DNA from: Byssochlamys sp. IMV 00236
Taxonomy: Eukaryota > Ascomycota > Eurotiomycetes > Eurotiales > Thermoascaceae
Length of the DNA: 51,100 nt
NCBI GenBank assembly: GCA_001931875.2
Contig: MSJH02000524.1
Coordinates: 1-51,100 of the forward strand
Direction of reading: 5' to 3'
The notes under the pieces are model-generated. The model was not told the DNA's origin. It worked only from the letters and a program-made list of their open reading frames with translations, and ran no database searches. Shown here one piece after another: positions 12,484-23,855 of the stretch (positions within the stretch are counted from its first letter, which is position 1; each line of letters opens with the position of its first letter). The translations under genes and the position numbers were made by a program.

Positions 12484-14152
12484 ATGACCTTAAAGTTAAA
12501 ACCTACACTTGAACAAGTTCAGGAACTTGTAGCAAACGATGCTGGCAACACAATTCCTATTTACGCCGAATTAGAAGCAGACTTGTTGACACCCGTATCT
12601 GCCTATCTCAAAGTAGCCGATCGCTGCGATTATTCATTTCTGTTTGAATCTGTAGAAGGAGGAGAGAACATCAGCAGATACTCTTTTATTGGTTCTGGTA
12701 TAGAATACACACAAAGCAAACAAGAACGCAACATGTTGCTTATAATCCCTCAATAGATCCTTATAAACTTATCAAAGTGGGTGCTAATGAAACCTGTCAA
12801 GGCGATCCCTTGATTCCTATCGAGAAAGAATTATCTAGCATTCGATATGTCAAGATACCCGGCCTTCCTAGCTTTACTGGTATATATATACATGTATATA
12901 TTGAACATCAGTTACTAATCTCCCCCCCCCCCGATATTAGGTGGTGCTGTTGGCTACGTTGGCTTTGACTGTTTCCAATATTTTGAACCAAGCATCAAGG
13001 GCGACTTAGCCGATCCACTCGGCATCCCAGACGCTATCTTTATGATGTGCGATACACTTGTCATTTTTGATCGTGTACGTCATGTAGTCAATGTTGTATC
13101 TCATTTTAGAAGCGACGTCAAAGATCCCAAAGAAGTGGAAAGAGAATACAGAAAGGCGGCTGAAGAGATCGAGACAACACTGACACTACTTCACGACGAT
13201 CATATACCCTCCGTAGCCCAAGGTCCGATTACGACTCTCGGTCAGCAAGCTATTTCAAATGTGGGCAAGGAAGGATACATGGGATTTGTTAGCTCGCTGA
13301 AACATCACATTAAAGAAGGCGATATCTTTCAAGCAGTGCCCTCTCAACGACTCGCACGTCCTACAGATTTGCATCCGTTCAATGTGTATCGTCACTTGAG
13401 ATCATTAAACCCTTCACCTTATATGTTTTACATGAACCTTAAGGAATTCACTCTTGTAGGTGCTTCACCCGAGATGCTGACCAAGGTCCAGGATCGCATT
13501 GCCTTCACTCATCCTATTGCCGGCACACGAAAGCGAGGAAAGACCCCAGAAGAGGATAAAGCCTTGGCAGAAGATCTCTTGAAGGATCCCAAGGAAATTG
13601 CTGAGCATGTCATGTTGGTTGATCTCGGACGTAACGATATTAATCGTATCTGTAAACCAGAGACAGTCAAGGTCGATAAGCTGATGCAAATCGAGTATTA
13701 TTCACATGTTATGCATATTGTCTCAAATGTATCGGGCGAGCTTCGAGAGGACAAGACACCCTTTGATGCGTTCCGCGCCATCTTCCCTGCCGGCACTGTA
13801 TCGGGTGCCCCCAAGATTAGAGCCGTGGAGTTAATTCGAGGATTAGAAAAGGAAAAGAGAGGCGTCTATGCTGGTTCAGTGGGCCACTTTGATTACTCTG
13901 GAGGTATGGACACATGTATAGCTATCCGTACCATGCTCTTTAAGGATGGCGTTGCTTACTTACAAGGTAATGTATATATGTATATGCTTCATGAGCTATG
14001 ACTTGTTAAACATGTGTAACATAGCTGGAGGAGGTATCGTGTATGACTCAGTGGAAGAAGATGAATATCAAGAAACAATGAACAAGATGGGGTCCAATCT
14101 CGCAACTATTGAGCAATGTGAACAAAAGATTTTTGAACAGCAACAAAAGTGA
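12484..14152 (+). CDS. TRP2: anthranilate synthase component I
   Basis: Exons 12484-12697, 12757-12879, 12941-13966 and 14025-14152 join into 496 residues, close to the usual length of fungal Trp2 (about 500). It converts chorismate plus ammonia or glutamine-derived ammonia to anthranilate, the first committed step of tryptophan synthesis; the glutamine amidotransferase subunit is encoded elsewhere. The N-terminal part has the LLESxE-like [10 protein letters not shown] and RYSFIG motifs linked to tryptophan feedback binding. The chorismate-binding core shows [49 protein letters not shown] and [15 protein letters not shown]. The second intron contains an 11-nt C run. The stop codon is only about 23 bp from that of the convergent Hid1 gene. 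Two Gcn4-type sites upstream suggest control by amino-acid starvation. Confidence 0.97.
12922..12932 (+). repeat. poly-C run inside an intron
   Basis: An 11-nt C homopolymer lies eight bases before the acceptor of the second TRP2 intron, where a T-rich tract would be usual. Confidence 0.8.
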
Positions 14153-14175
14153 TTTTATTAATAAAGCATGAATCT

Positions 14176-17071
14176 CTAAACTGTTCGTGAAGTAGTCAAA
14201 GCGGGTCGAGACGAATGACCCGATGTAGGGGATGAAGCAGGAAGAGGAGGTGTATTATCAGGCACTGCCGGTTGTTGCTGTTTGATGTGGAATAGTTTAA
14301 TTTGAGTGCCAGTCCATGGGCCATAGTTGGATACAGAGGAGATGTAGGTATGCCCCCAGAGCATGCTTTGGAACCAGATCATGAGTGTATCCGTCCATTG
14401 GAATTTTCGGACTGTCACTGGGTGTGCAGGTGTAGATAGTGGAATATCTGATAATGACAGATTATTTATATATTCAACAATCTGATCACCTGTCAACCCA
14501 GGCTTATCTAATTGAGGTCTCAAATAGTCTATTAAAGAAAGGATTGTATCTAAAGGAAGTTGAGAATGCCAGCTATTGACCTGTACATAACCTTTTGTTA
14601 ACAATACTCCTGGGATATACAATTCCTTTCCTTACCCAATTTTCTGTGGGGATAAATCCATTCTTTATCCCGGGAAATGATACGTTGTTTGACTGAAGTT
14701 GACTTGAGCTACTCGAATGTCGCGTTAAGGTAGAGCCTTCGGGAAGCTTTCCTTTTGCTTTCTCTGACAGTCCAGCTTCATCATCTGTTGCATGCTTACG
14801 GGCAATATTTGATGACTTTTCTGATAATGCAGCGTCAAGATTGAAATCAGCTAGTTTTTGAAACTTTAGAGCATTACGGACGAGAGCATAGACAAAGCGA
14901 GAATTGACTAGAATATATAGAGGTGAATACATAAAAATCACTTGATAGCAAGTACTTACAGGAGAATTGGAATCGAATCATGTTATTGAACGCTTCCAAC
15001 AAATATTCTATCAACTTGTGATTTGCTTCGTCGGCTAATAAGAAACCAGGTGCAGACATGGAACTGAACAAGGCGATCAATTTACTTGATGCTATAGGTG
15101 ATATGCTCTTTAGATATGGTGATATGTTTGTAATTGTCATGATGAAGGCTGGATAGAGTGTAGATAATGTTCCTCTTGATGTAGCAATCAATGAAAATAT
15201 ACTCTAATGATAATCATCAGTATTTCTTCTTTTTTTTTTCTTTTAATACATACAAGAATAAGATAATCCGCATAGGTGCCTTGAAAGTTTGGTATTTTAC
15301 TACTAGCAGGTAGGGAGGCATGTCCATCAAAGGACTTGTTAATCTTTACACCAAATAGTCTGTTTGAAGATAGAGTCTGGAGCATGAATGCGCACATACG
15401 AACAAGACCTACTTGAGCTATAATAAAATGATAAATATGACTCTCCATTATTGGATTGGGCATTGTATTTACATGGATCAAGCTTATTCTCATTCGCATA
15501 GAATACCAATACCACCATCAAATCTAATCCTCTTTCAGTTTCCATCAAATAATGATTAAACCTGGTGTTTGTCTCTAATAGTTTCCAACAGAGCATCAAC
15601 ATTTCCACATGATATCGAGCTCTTTTTAATGAACCAGGTATGTAGTTGTTCAATGTCTGTGTCAATAAGAAAGTGAATAAAGATTTCTACATTTTGTACA
15701 AGATTTACCTGCATTGGGTTATCCAGTATTCGATAAATACCATCAATCAAGAACTGGAAATCTTGCGCTCTATGTAACTTTGATAGATAGTATCTATAGA
15801 CATTATCACTTGATTCTACTTGACCGTCATTCTGCTTGGGTGACAGATTCAAATCCTCCATTTTTTCTACAATAACATCTGTTGAGGATGTATTTCTTGT
15901 CAAGGGCAAACGATAGTCCAATATGATCAACAGTATACGTAAACAGTGACCAACGAGCAATTCTCTTGGGTCAGAAAACATGATGTGATTATAAGGCACG
16001 ACTGTCCAGCCTAAAGGGTTGTATTTACAGGATATATTGATCATACTACAGAGAAAGGCGAGGACGATCTTCTTTTCTGTTTTTGTAATCATATAAGTTA
16101 ACCAACGATCCTCTTTAGAGATTATCTGTGTTGGTGTTGTATACATTGATTTGGACAGCAAAACAGTGAGCAGTCGGAGTACTTCGATTCGATTCATGTC
16201 ATTGTCTCTTGATGATCCAATGGGTGTTGAGCATCCAACGCCTGTCTCCCAAATGACATAATTCACTTTATTATCTGCAGTTCCAATAGATGAAGGTATT
16301 GTGAATCCAGCCAAGAAGAGTGATTTTAAACATACTATGGGTTCTTGTTAAATTTATATAAATCACGGGTGCTTTATAAACTTCTTTGGCCTATTGTTCC
16401 TTACATGATAGCATCATCTCTCCTCTTGGTGGTAATGAATCATACTGTGGTTTTTGTCCATCTTCTGTCTATGGTAATATATATTCATTATTGCTGTTGT
16501 AATCATAATGTATATAATCCTACCCTTTCTCTTTCGATCAATCGCGGTGTCCAAAAGAACCTATCCTCCCACTCTGCATGCTCGGGACTTTCAAAGATAA
16601 AGGGCATCACTCGACTCAAGATACGACAGCAATTGAGTAATTGGATATTTTGGTTTGTATTGGTTGAATTGAGGATAGAATTCATTTGTTCCAACAACTA
16701 TAACAGTAAACAGGATAAGAAAAAAAAGAGAGGGAAACCGTCATGAATATAGCCTTACTCTATCAATCAATGTTTCCAGATTCTCTATGGCTGTATCTCT
16801 TGTCCTTCTGATATCATGAATACTGATCAATGTATAGACATCATCTATTGATTCTGGTAAAGTCCAAAACTTTATTACTGTTAGAATAAAGTTGTGCTGA
16901 ATTGAACTGCTTAATTACCAAAGTCCAATAGTCATCCATATTTTTAGGAAGGTTCTAAACATTTGTAAAAGTTGAGTTTTATTAAAGCCAAGAAGTATTG
17001 TTGCTTACTCTTTCTTCAAACAGTCGAAAGACGCCCTTTCTGAAGGCTAGTTTGCTATCTGTTGTTCCCAT
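14176..17071 (-). CDS. HID1: Hid1/Ftp105 family protein (Golgi/endosome trafficking)
   Basis: A gene of many exons reads from the ATG at 17071 to the stop at 14176. It starts MGTTDSKLAFRKGVFRLFEE, followed after short introns by NLPKNMDDYW, FWTLPESIDDVYTLI, WETGVGC, NRIEVLRLLTVLLSK, NPLGWTVVPYNH and near the end FQWTDTLMIWFQSMLWG and PWTGTQIKLFHI. These are hallmarks of the HID1 family (human HID1, fission-yeast Ftp105/Hid1), large alpha-helical proteins at the Golgi; in animals they help dense-core vesicle formation and in fission yeast Ftp105 anchors the deubiquitinase Ubp5. Gly2 directly after the start Met fits the N-myristoylation described for HID1, which supports this start over in-frame codons further upstream (to about 17260). 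The C-terminus has a Ser/Thr/Pro-rich tail. Exon borders were read by eye and not all were fixed exactly. Confidence 0.9.
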
Positions 17072-18636
17072 TGATAAAATAAGTAAAAAAAAAAGAGAAA
17101 GGTCTAAAGTCGGAAATTGAAGATCCTCTCTCCTATGCATTTCGTCACTAAACAATAACATTGACGATGCATTAATATATAGTACTTTCACTCTCAATTT
17201 ACCAAATGTTTGAAAATCTCGTCCACTTTTTCGAGGTTGGATTGCCCAGATTTCCTCCACATCACTTTTATTTCAAGCTATTTTTTTTTTCTTCATACTA
17301 TGATTATCAAGTTTGGTGGAGGCAGTATGTTGATTTGGTCTTGTTTTTGAAGTAGGGGATATGGCCCGTTAGTTTTTATTGACAGCAATATGAACCAAGA
17401 TTCATATGTCGATTGATTGTCGCAAAGCCTTCTTACCTGGTACAATGAGCTGCCCAGTTCTGAAGGTAGAAAGTGCATCTTCCAGGAGGATAATACAGCT
17501 TTTGTTTTTAGAAAATTTTGAACGAAACATTAGTGACCCCGACTGTATATTATCCTACCTATTTCCTCCAAACCTACAAATACTTGCGTGATTACACAAA
17601 AACAGACGCAGACTGAAAATTGATTTTATAAGCAAGAGATTCATTGTTGCATTTCTACGTTTATATAGAAGAAGATTACACTCTTTGACATAATATAGTC
17701 AATATATATTTCATACACAAGACAAGGTATTATTTCTAAGCCCGTGACATTGATTCATGGCATCTGTAGTGTGTAGTAGTTGATGGCGCGTTATATGTTA
17801 TAATTTACTAGACGTTGACAATATTTATTCTGCTTATTAATAGATCGAGAACGGATAAACCGCAGATAACAATGTATATTGCGATATTTAGAGCATCTAG
17901 AGACCATTTCTTCATCTGCTATGACCTATTTGAGGGCTCACAGCATATATATCGACCTTCTTCTGATGCCTGCATCTAGACCTGTTCAAAATAAAGTTAT
18001 TTTTTTTATGGGTTAACAGGGCTTCGGAACGCGTTTATCATTTGTTATTACCATTTTTGGTGACGACGTTCTTTTGATTTTGCACAACTTACTTCATTTC
18101 TTTATACAAGACTGCTACTTTATAGCAAATAGAGTATATAACAACTACTACAAATAGTGTTTATCTAGTCTTTGCTGGTAAAAAGTCAAAAGAAAAAAAA
18201 AAAGGGTTTGGCAGAGTAACACAAATAGTGTGCGTGACCAAGACTAGGGAATAAGCCCAAAGATGTGTGATATAAACAAAGAATGCATGAAATCTATTGC
18301 CTTTTAGTCTTTTTACTATATAAAAATAGAGATGAATAACTTTATTAACATATAAATACAAGTGATAATCTGAAGAATATAAAAAGTATAAAAGTCATGA
18401 AACGCTTTAGAAATAAACAAAAGTGTGAGTATAAACCTTCAATTCTTGTAAGGAGCAAAACTTTATTTATTGAAAACAATAACCTCACATAACTAAGAAA
18501 AGGGTATAAAAAGAGAGAAATTTGCTCTCATTCCTTTTTCTCTCTCTTTCTTTTCCCTTTATACTTTTCTCTTTTACTCTTCTGGTAGCTCTCTTTGGTC
18601 TAGGTAAGCTTTTATAAAATCTTATTTAGCAGGGCG
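17072..18636. other. gap with a coding-like relic next to HID1
   Basis: The first 190 bp are the HID1 5' flank, whose frame is open in phase with HID1. On the minus strand about 17600-17293 encodes two protein-like pieces, one containing LEDALSTFRTGQLIVPG followed by a good donor (GTAAGA), another containing NGPYPLLQKQDQINILPPP; I could not join them, and no family is recognised. From 17600 to 18500 I see nothing but AT-rich DNA. A strong pyrimidine tract at about 18530-18590 precedes the next putative transcription unit. Confidence 0.4.
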
Positions 18637-18801
18637 ATGATTGTGTGTTCAATGATCTCTATACAATCTCTTTCTATGGTGCTCAACACGTGTCCTGGAC
18701 TGACAACTGTCGTTCGTTTTATCACTCAACTGGAGGCTTTCAGGCAGCCAAAAGGAGAGTTATGGGACGTTCGATTGGAATCTTTACAGGGGGCTAAGTA
18801 G
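18637..18801 (+). CDS. putative 54-residue ORF in an unresolved transcription unit
   Basis: After a polypyrimidine tract (about 18535-18590) and a possible leader intron (donor GTAAGC at 18604, acceptor TTTAG at about 18629), an ATG opens a 54-residue frame beginning MIVCSMISIQSLSMVL and ending with WDVRLESLQGAK. The surrounding 18.6-19.06 kb is less AT-rich than neighbouring gaps, yet no longer frame can be built. It could be a small protein, the first exon of a gene I cannot join, or an ORF inside a noncoding RNA. No family is recognised. Confidence 0.25.
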   Translation: MIVCSMISIQSLSMVLNTCPGLTTVVRFITQLEAFRQPKGELWDVRLESLQGAK

Positions 18802-19080
18802 TTAGTTGGGAGCTGGTTATCTGAGATCACAGCTGTGGCAGATTGCTGATGATGCTTCCTGCTGTCAGGCTGGCGCAATAGGGTACATAAACTAGTTGAC
18901 AATTGACAAGGCTCAGCTAATGCATACCCCAACGGTACGTCTTCTACTGCGGATCTTTGCAGGCTGCTCTGGTATTTGATTGTCTGATGGTTTTTATGGG
19001 TACCTGGTCCCTTGTTCTGATGGTCAATGGTCGACCTGAAAAATGCCGTCATGGTAGCGATCTAAACCTTTAAAAGTCTT

Positions 19081-19278
19081 TTGGCATCGTTGCTGACCTT
19101 TTTTTCGTTTTTTTTTAGGTTTTCTTTGGTGCAAAACATTCAAGCTACTATATTGAAGATATGCACAGTATCAGAACTATACCAATGCCCAATGGATACA
19201 GTTACATTCTTATTACGTACTGTTGATCAACTTAACACTGAGGAGCTCATAAGAATCCAAGCTACAGTGGAATTATGA
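19081..19278 (+). other. possible terminal exon, unresolved
   Basis: A T-rich tract ending TTTTTAG at about 19118 is followed by a frame containing QNIQATILKICTVSELYQ and ending at a stop at 19278. A second frame over the same bases is also open for about 34 codons. It may be the 3' exon of the unit beginning near 18.5 kb, but I could not connect them. Confidence 0.2.
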
Positions 19279-19629
19279 GTGCAAAAACATTTAAACACAA
19301 CAGCTATTATCAATAGATTGAATGCAAAGTTATTATATATCAAGGTATTTGTTTTATGAAACAAGATGTATAATACTATGTACGAGTAGTACGATTCTAT
19401 TGATATGGTAGAAAATATACAAATGTTGTCAAGCAAAGAGAGACTATATATAGATAATATATGACCAAAGGTTCTACTTGCAATGTAAGTCCAATTTCCT
19501 CAATGCGTTACTATAAACTATGATTGTTAATGTGAAGTCTATAAAAAGTGGTAGGATATAAACAAAGCTCATTGTTAAAGGTATATTTTATAAATTATAT
19601 ATTATTTTGAGTTGTAATACTCACATATA

Positions 19630-20016
19630 ATGCATTTTTCACTTGAACAACCTTCAGTTTCCTTTCAAAAGGGTATTTTGTGGTTTGGAGGAGTATTATC
19701 TTTTTTGAATTTTGCAACGCCCTTAGTATTACCCTCAAATAATATACCTTTATCGCTTATCGAATCTCATATACTTGCATCATATGTATCTTGCAAGACA
19801 ACAAAGGAGCAAGTTGAAAGATATCCGTCGATGCTAAAGCAAAACACATTCATTCCCAAAATAATCAAAGCTGGCCCCGTTGTATCTGTTGAAGATTTGT
19901 ACCAGAAACATATAGTTGATATCAAAAAGTCTGGTGTGCTGGCAAAGATAATAATAGAAAAGCTGTATCTTATGGAGGAAGCTACCACCTATCAGCATGC
20001 AATTAGTCGACAGTGA
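19630..20016 (+). CDS. hypothetical protein, possibly frameshifted
   Basis: An ATG opens a 128-residue frame with protein-like composition, starting MHFSLEQPSVSFQKGILWFG and including KAGPVVSVEDLYQKHIVDIK. Near its end a second frame takes over with similarly protein-like sequence (MQLVDSDEYPKFRDIVK, about 19998-20048) before stopping, so a frameshift or an unseen intron is likely. I recognise no family. An intact short gene, a decayed gene and a chance ORF are all possible. Confidence 0.35.
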   Translation: MHFSLEQPSVSFQKGILWFGGVLSFLNFATPLVLPSNNIPLSLIESHILASYVSCKTTKEQVERYPSMLKQNTFIPKIIKAGPVVSVEDLYQKHIVDIKKSGVLAKIIIEKLYLMEEATTYQHAISRQ

Positions 20017-20682
20017 TGAGTATCCAAAGTTTAGAGATATCGTCAAGGTGTGGGCTTGGTGAAGCAATCAAAACTGTCAATAAGGTAAGAGTGAAGAAGT
20101 TTGTCATCTCCCATTTTAACTATATAAATATTAAATGTATTCCTCGGTTATTTTTCTAAAAAGTAGTCAATTTAACTTTGAAAAGTTGACTAAACTAGTC
20201 TCTTTTTTTTCTGGACAATCAAACCTCGAAAAGGTGACCGAAGTTTTCAAACATTTGATAAATTGAGAGGTGAAGCATTGTATCACACGTCAAAGCATAA
20301 AAAAGTCAATAGAAATGGGTTTTCTCTGACTCGAGTACAAGTAAAAAGAAAGAAAGATCCCATCAAAGTAATAATAAAGGATAATCTTTTAAAATGATAT
20401 TCCCACAAGTTGTACCGACAAGGGCGAACGAGTCAAGTAAGCAACCGGTATTTGAATTTGTATTGATTTCATACTCATCAAAACGGGCATTTATTGTAGT
20501 TGTAGTTGACTGTTTATTCATCAACTATAGCTCTATCAATGAACCCAAGAAGAAACTTCAATTTAGTACCAAATGACTTGGATATTTGACTGACAGTCAT
20601 TTAACTCTATACAATTGAACAGACAACAAAATAAAATGATATATAAATGAAAAGATCCTTGGTTTTCCTTTTTTTTTTTTTT
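20017..20682. other. AT-rich gap, nothing confident
   Basis: Apart from the frame-shifted tail of the preceding ORF I see no gene. A 60-codon ORF at 20394-20576 has no family resemblance. A poly-T tract at 20669-20682 sits just before the next ORF. Confidence 0.4.
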
Positions 20683-20931
20683 ATGTATTCCGATAGAATG
20701 ACAAGTAAAAGAAGTGGTCAATATGAAATTAGATTAGAAGATACTTCTCCTGTCTGGTTACCACCTATTTCAAGCTTATTATTACCTTCATCAAGCTATA
20801 GTCATCACTTTACAGTCTGTACAAGCAATCAAGCTTATATGCCCATTATACCTTACTTCTTTCATCACAAGCAATTCGGTATCGAAGCTTGCATGTTACA
20901 ACTACTTGAGGCAAGACAGACAAAACATTAA
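20683..20931 (+). CDS. hypothetical small protein
   Basis: An intronless 82-residue frame begins MYSDRMTSKRSGQYEIRLED and ends LLEARQTKH. Composition is protein-like, and a TA-rich and T-rich leader precedes it. An in-frame ATG at 20647 would add a Phe-rich tract encoded by the poly-T and is less likely; the Met at 20698 is another choice. No domain is recognised. The stop is about 37 bp from the stop of the convergent lipase gene. Confidence 0.45.
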   Translation: MYSDRMTSKRSGQYEIRLEDTSPVWLPPISSLLLPSSSYSHHFTVCTSNQAYMPIIPYFFHHKQFGIEACMLQLLEARQTKH

Positions 20932-20968
20932 GAAAAAAGAAAGCGTTTTTTTATATATATAGAATAAA

Positions 20969-23059
20969 TTAACCATTATGAACATCTACTATACTATATC
21001 TTCTGTCAAATGATCCTCGTTTCTTTGTATACATGTCTTGGTCTTCATGTCCACCTTCTAATCCACCTGCGCCCATGATGATCCAATGAAGTTTACCTCT
21101 TCTTAAACTATCACAATAATCCGAAGGAAAGTGATCATTTAAAAAGAAAGGAAACAGAATACGAAAGAGAATCCTAATCTGGTTTTCTCTCACAATTCTT
21201 TTTATCACATGTCGATTTAGCAACCCTGAGAGATGCAAGAACGAAATCGGTCGAACGGGTACTGGTTCATTTGTATATGGGTTAGGAGGATAGAGTGTGA
21301 TGTTGTAAGCTGAATCTATAAAGACAAGCGTACCAGGTGGAGTACTAATAAAAGTTAGAACTGTTGTCAAATCTTTGTTGTTTCTTATTTTACTAGTAGT
21401 CAAAAAAGGTAGGTATTCGTGGTATAATGTCATTATTGTAAGCATGATGAAATATTTTACTGGTCATCTTGGGACTAAATACTCTAGAAAATTCAGCGTC
21501 GCCTATCTTGGGTTGTCCATATGTATATAATCCTGCAAAATGTTCAAGCAGAGGACTATTGGATTGAAGCATTTTTCCAAGAAAGACTGTTTAAAAAGAG
21601 TAAGCAACATACTTAACTCTTGTATATAAAATTTACTTGTCCCCATCGCTCCACCAAGTGAATGCCCTGTAATAAACAATCGCTTCTTCTTTTTAAAGGC
21701 TGAGGTGCGTCCATGTGATGACAGACCGGATCCTCTAGATGCAGGCCTGGGGTCACTTGGCATAGATTGTTGAATAAGCTTCAAGATATACTCCTCTGCC
21801 TGTGCATACATGCTATGTGTTCTAATATCCTTATCAGGTCCAATCCAGGTGCTATCAATCGGTTCATTGACGTGATGAAATAGATTGATTGACAAAAAAT
21901 GAAGGATCTTGGCTGCTCCTTTCAAAGCAGAAAGAATAGTTTTAAAGATGGATGTATTATTCAACACAATACGTAAAATAGGTCGTCTATCTGTCGCTTT
22001 TCTCTCCATCTTTTTTCGAGGCTCACCCATGGCTTTCCAGAATCCTTGATGGACCTTTCCCATAGGTCCCCAAGCTGATTCTACTTTGGTCATAGTAAAG
22101 GTAATATTTGTAAGATAGTTTTGCATATTAAGTGGATTGGTTCTAGCAAACAATTGTTTAATCTCTAGAAAAGCATAATAATAAAAAGTTGTTACCCTCT
22201 AAAGACAAGTAGAATATCATCATCTTTCTCGGTTATAAAAGCACAAATGTTCTATATATACTCTGTCAGCCTCCTTTTCTTTTTTGCTTGTTTGTTGTAT
22301 TTACTTTATATGCAATCGGACGAAAGGTGCGGTCGACATCGAACCCCGCTTTTCTCAATTCATGCTTAATGACTTCAACGTCTTCATACACAAGTTTACT
22401 AGCAACCGCTAGTGTATAGGCTAATGACAACGAGTACTTGGGTCTTTTCAAGAGTGTCGTCAGCGCACGTGATTCATGTCCTTGTTGTTCTGTCATGCGT
22501 AGTTGCTTTCTTTGTCTAAACAGGTCACGATCCTCTAAATACCTTGTTTTCGGAATAGAATCATCAAATAAATCAAGCTGTGGGTCCATTGCACTCGTGA
22601 TGGCTATGATAATAATAAGTTAGAAAAGCCTAAAAGAAGTTACAGGATAGACTTACAATAATATCGATTGGTCGCATGCTTTCCTACAAATAATCTCAGC
22701 AGTACTCGGATCAAATGATCGCTCATCAGGAGCACCACAAAGAAGGCAAAAAAGCCAATTCGAACAGCTGCTGAAAAGAGCGGTCGAAAGATGATGGATC
22801 GTGATAGGTACCGCGTCAAGGGTCGCAGGCATTGATTGGTATGGACGAGAAGTGACATCAAAAAGGGTTTACCATGCTTAAATGTCTTGTATCCGAGGAA
22901 TAAAAAGGCAGATAGACCCAAACTGATGAATGAAAGGGCAAACAAAACAGTGGCTAGAAATGTGAAATGGGCATTTAATGCATAGAATCCAAATGCTGAT
23001 GGTATGGAGGATATGATGAACGCGAGTACAAAGTATATTCGATTTCGTCCGTTAGCCAT
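20969..23059 (-). CDS. class 3 lipase with N-terminal membrane segments
   Basis: The gene reads from an ATG at 23059 (MANGRNRIYFVLAFIISS) through several short introns to the stop at 20969. The first 140 residues contain about four hydrophobic segments, so the enzyme is probably membrane-anchored. The lipase part follows: a lid/oxyanion region near the exon holding TNPLNMQNYLTNITF, the nucleophile elbow GHSLGGA, then YTYGQPKIGDAEFSRVF with the catalytic-type Asp region, NNDIIPRIP, and a conserved C-terminal LVFIDSAYN and DHFPSDYCDSL. An intron with donor GTAAAATA and branch site TTCTAAC joins PTFFDY to TPPGTLVFI and removes an apparent stop. Alpha/beta hydrolases of this class cleave acylglycerols; substrate and membrane are unknown. 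It is divergent from the TFIIIC gene (232 bp). Confidence 0.9.
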
Positions 23060-23290
23060 TATTTAAAAGAAAGAAAGAAAGAAAGAAAAAGAAAGAATGA
23101 GGGGTAACACATATAAATGGAGTCAAGTCATGTGTGTCCTTATGATCTTTTGTATCAAACGGCTACAATGATCAAAGCTTGGTTCATTCATAAGCCTCAA
23201 ACAAACATTGGACTGATTATGCTGAATTTTAACCTGTAAAATTTTTTATAAACTTCTTTAGCAGATCATAAAGTATATTGAATTACAACC

Positions 23291-23855
23291 ATGGACGATT
23301 CTGATTACGAGTATGAAGAAGAGGCAAGTTGATAAGCGAAATTTTATCTCTTAAAAAGACTAAAACATACTAGACAAATTATGTACTCTTTAACGTGGGC
23401 ACAACAATAACAGACGAATATATTGACTCAGTATCAAAAACACAAGGAGGCTGTCGAATAATTGTAAGATCATTCATACATTCGTCTTGTTATTTTTTTC
23501 TCACGCATGTCTCTTTTAGGGATTAAAAGAAGGGAAACCATATTTACAGATTGGGAATCAGTTCTTTGAAGGCGAGATTGACGATACAATTGGTACTCAT
23601 TTACTATTCGAGATTCAAGAAAGCAAAAGAGAGACAACGGGTTTATTACCACTTTTGAGTTCCATGCGATCCAGGGATGATGATAAAAAGAAACAAAAGT
23701 ACAATTTGACATTTGCTTGTTCTACAGAAAAGATGGTACATTTTGATTCAGTCACATTAGAACCCAAGATGGATGCAGAGGCAATAAATGAAGCCAAGAT
23801 GAAGGAAGAATCACAAAAGAGACAAAAGGATGAAATGGATAATATCTTTATGTAA
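23291..23855 (+). CDS. TFIIIC small subunit, triple-barrel domain (GTF3C6/Sfc7-like)
   Basis: Three exons (23291-23323, 23374-23463, 23520-23855) give 152 residues. After the acidic start MDDSDYEYEEE comes the triple-barrel core with YVLFNVG, IIGLKEGKPYLQIG and FFEGEIDDTIGTHLLFE, matching the pattern of human GTF3C6. The C-terminal third is a charged Lys/Glu/Met-rich helix. TFIIIC binds the A and B boxes of tRNA genes and recruits TFIIIB and Pol III; this subunit pairs with the tau95/Sfc1-type subunit. The first intron begins GCAAGT, a GC..AG intron, because the only nearby GT donor breaks the frame. It converges on the G-alpha gene. Confidence 0.9.
23324..23373 (+). other. GC-AG intron
   Basis: This 50-nt intron starts GAG|GCAAGT and ends ACTAG|ACA. 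The flanking codons join in phase 0 and rebuild a conserved segment. Every other intron I resolved in the window uses GT. Confidence 0.75.

Noticed and set aside
18726..19052. 108-codon minus-strand ORF
   Set aside because: Composition is Gln/His/Ser-rich without a domain, and it lies antisense to a unit with better start and splice signals; taken as a shadow.
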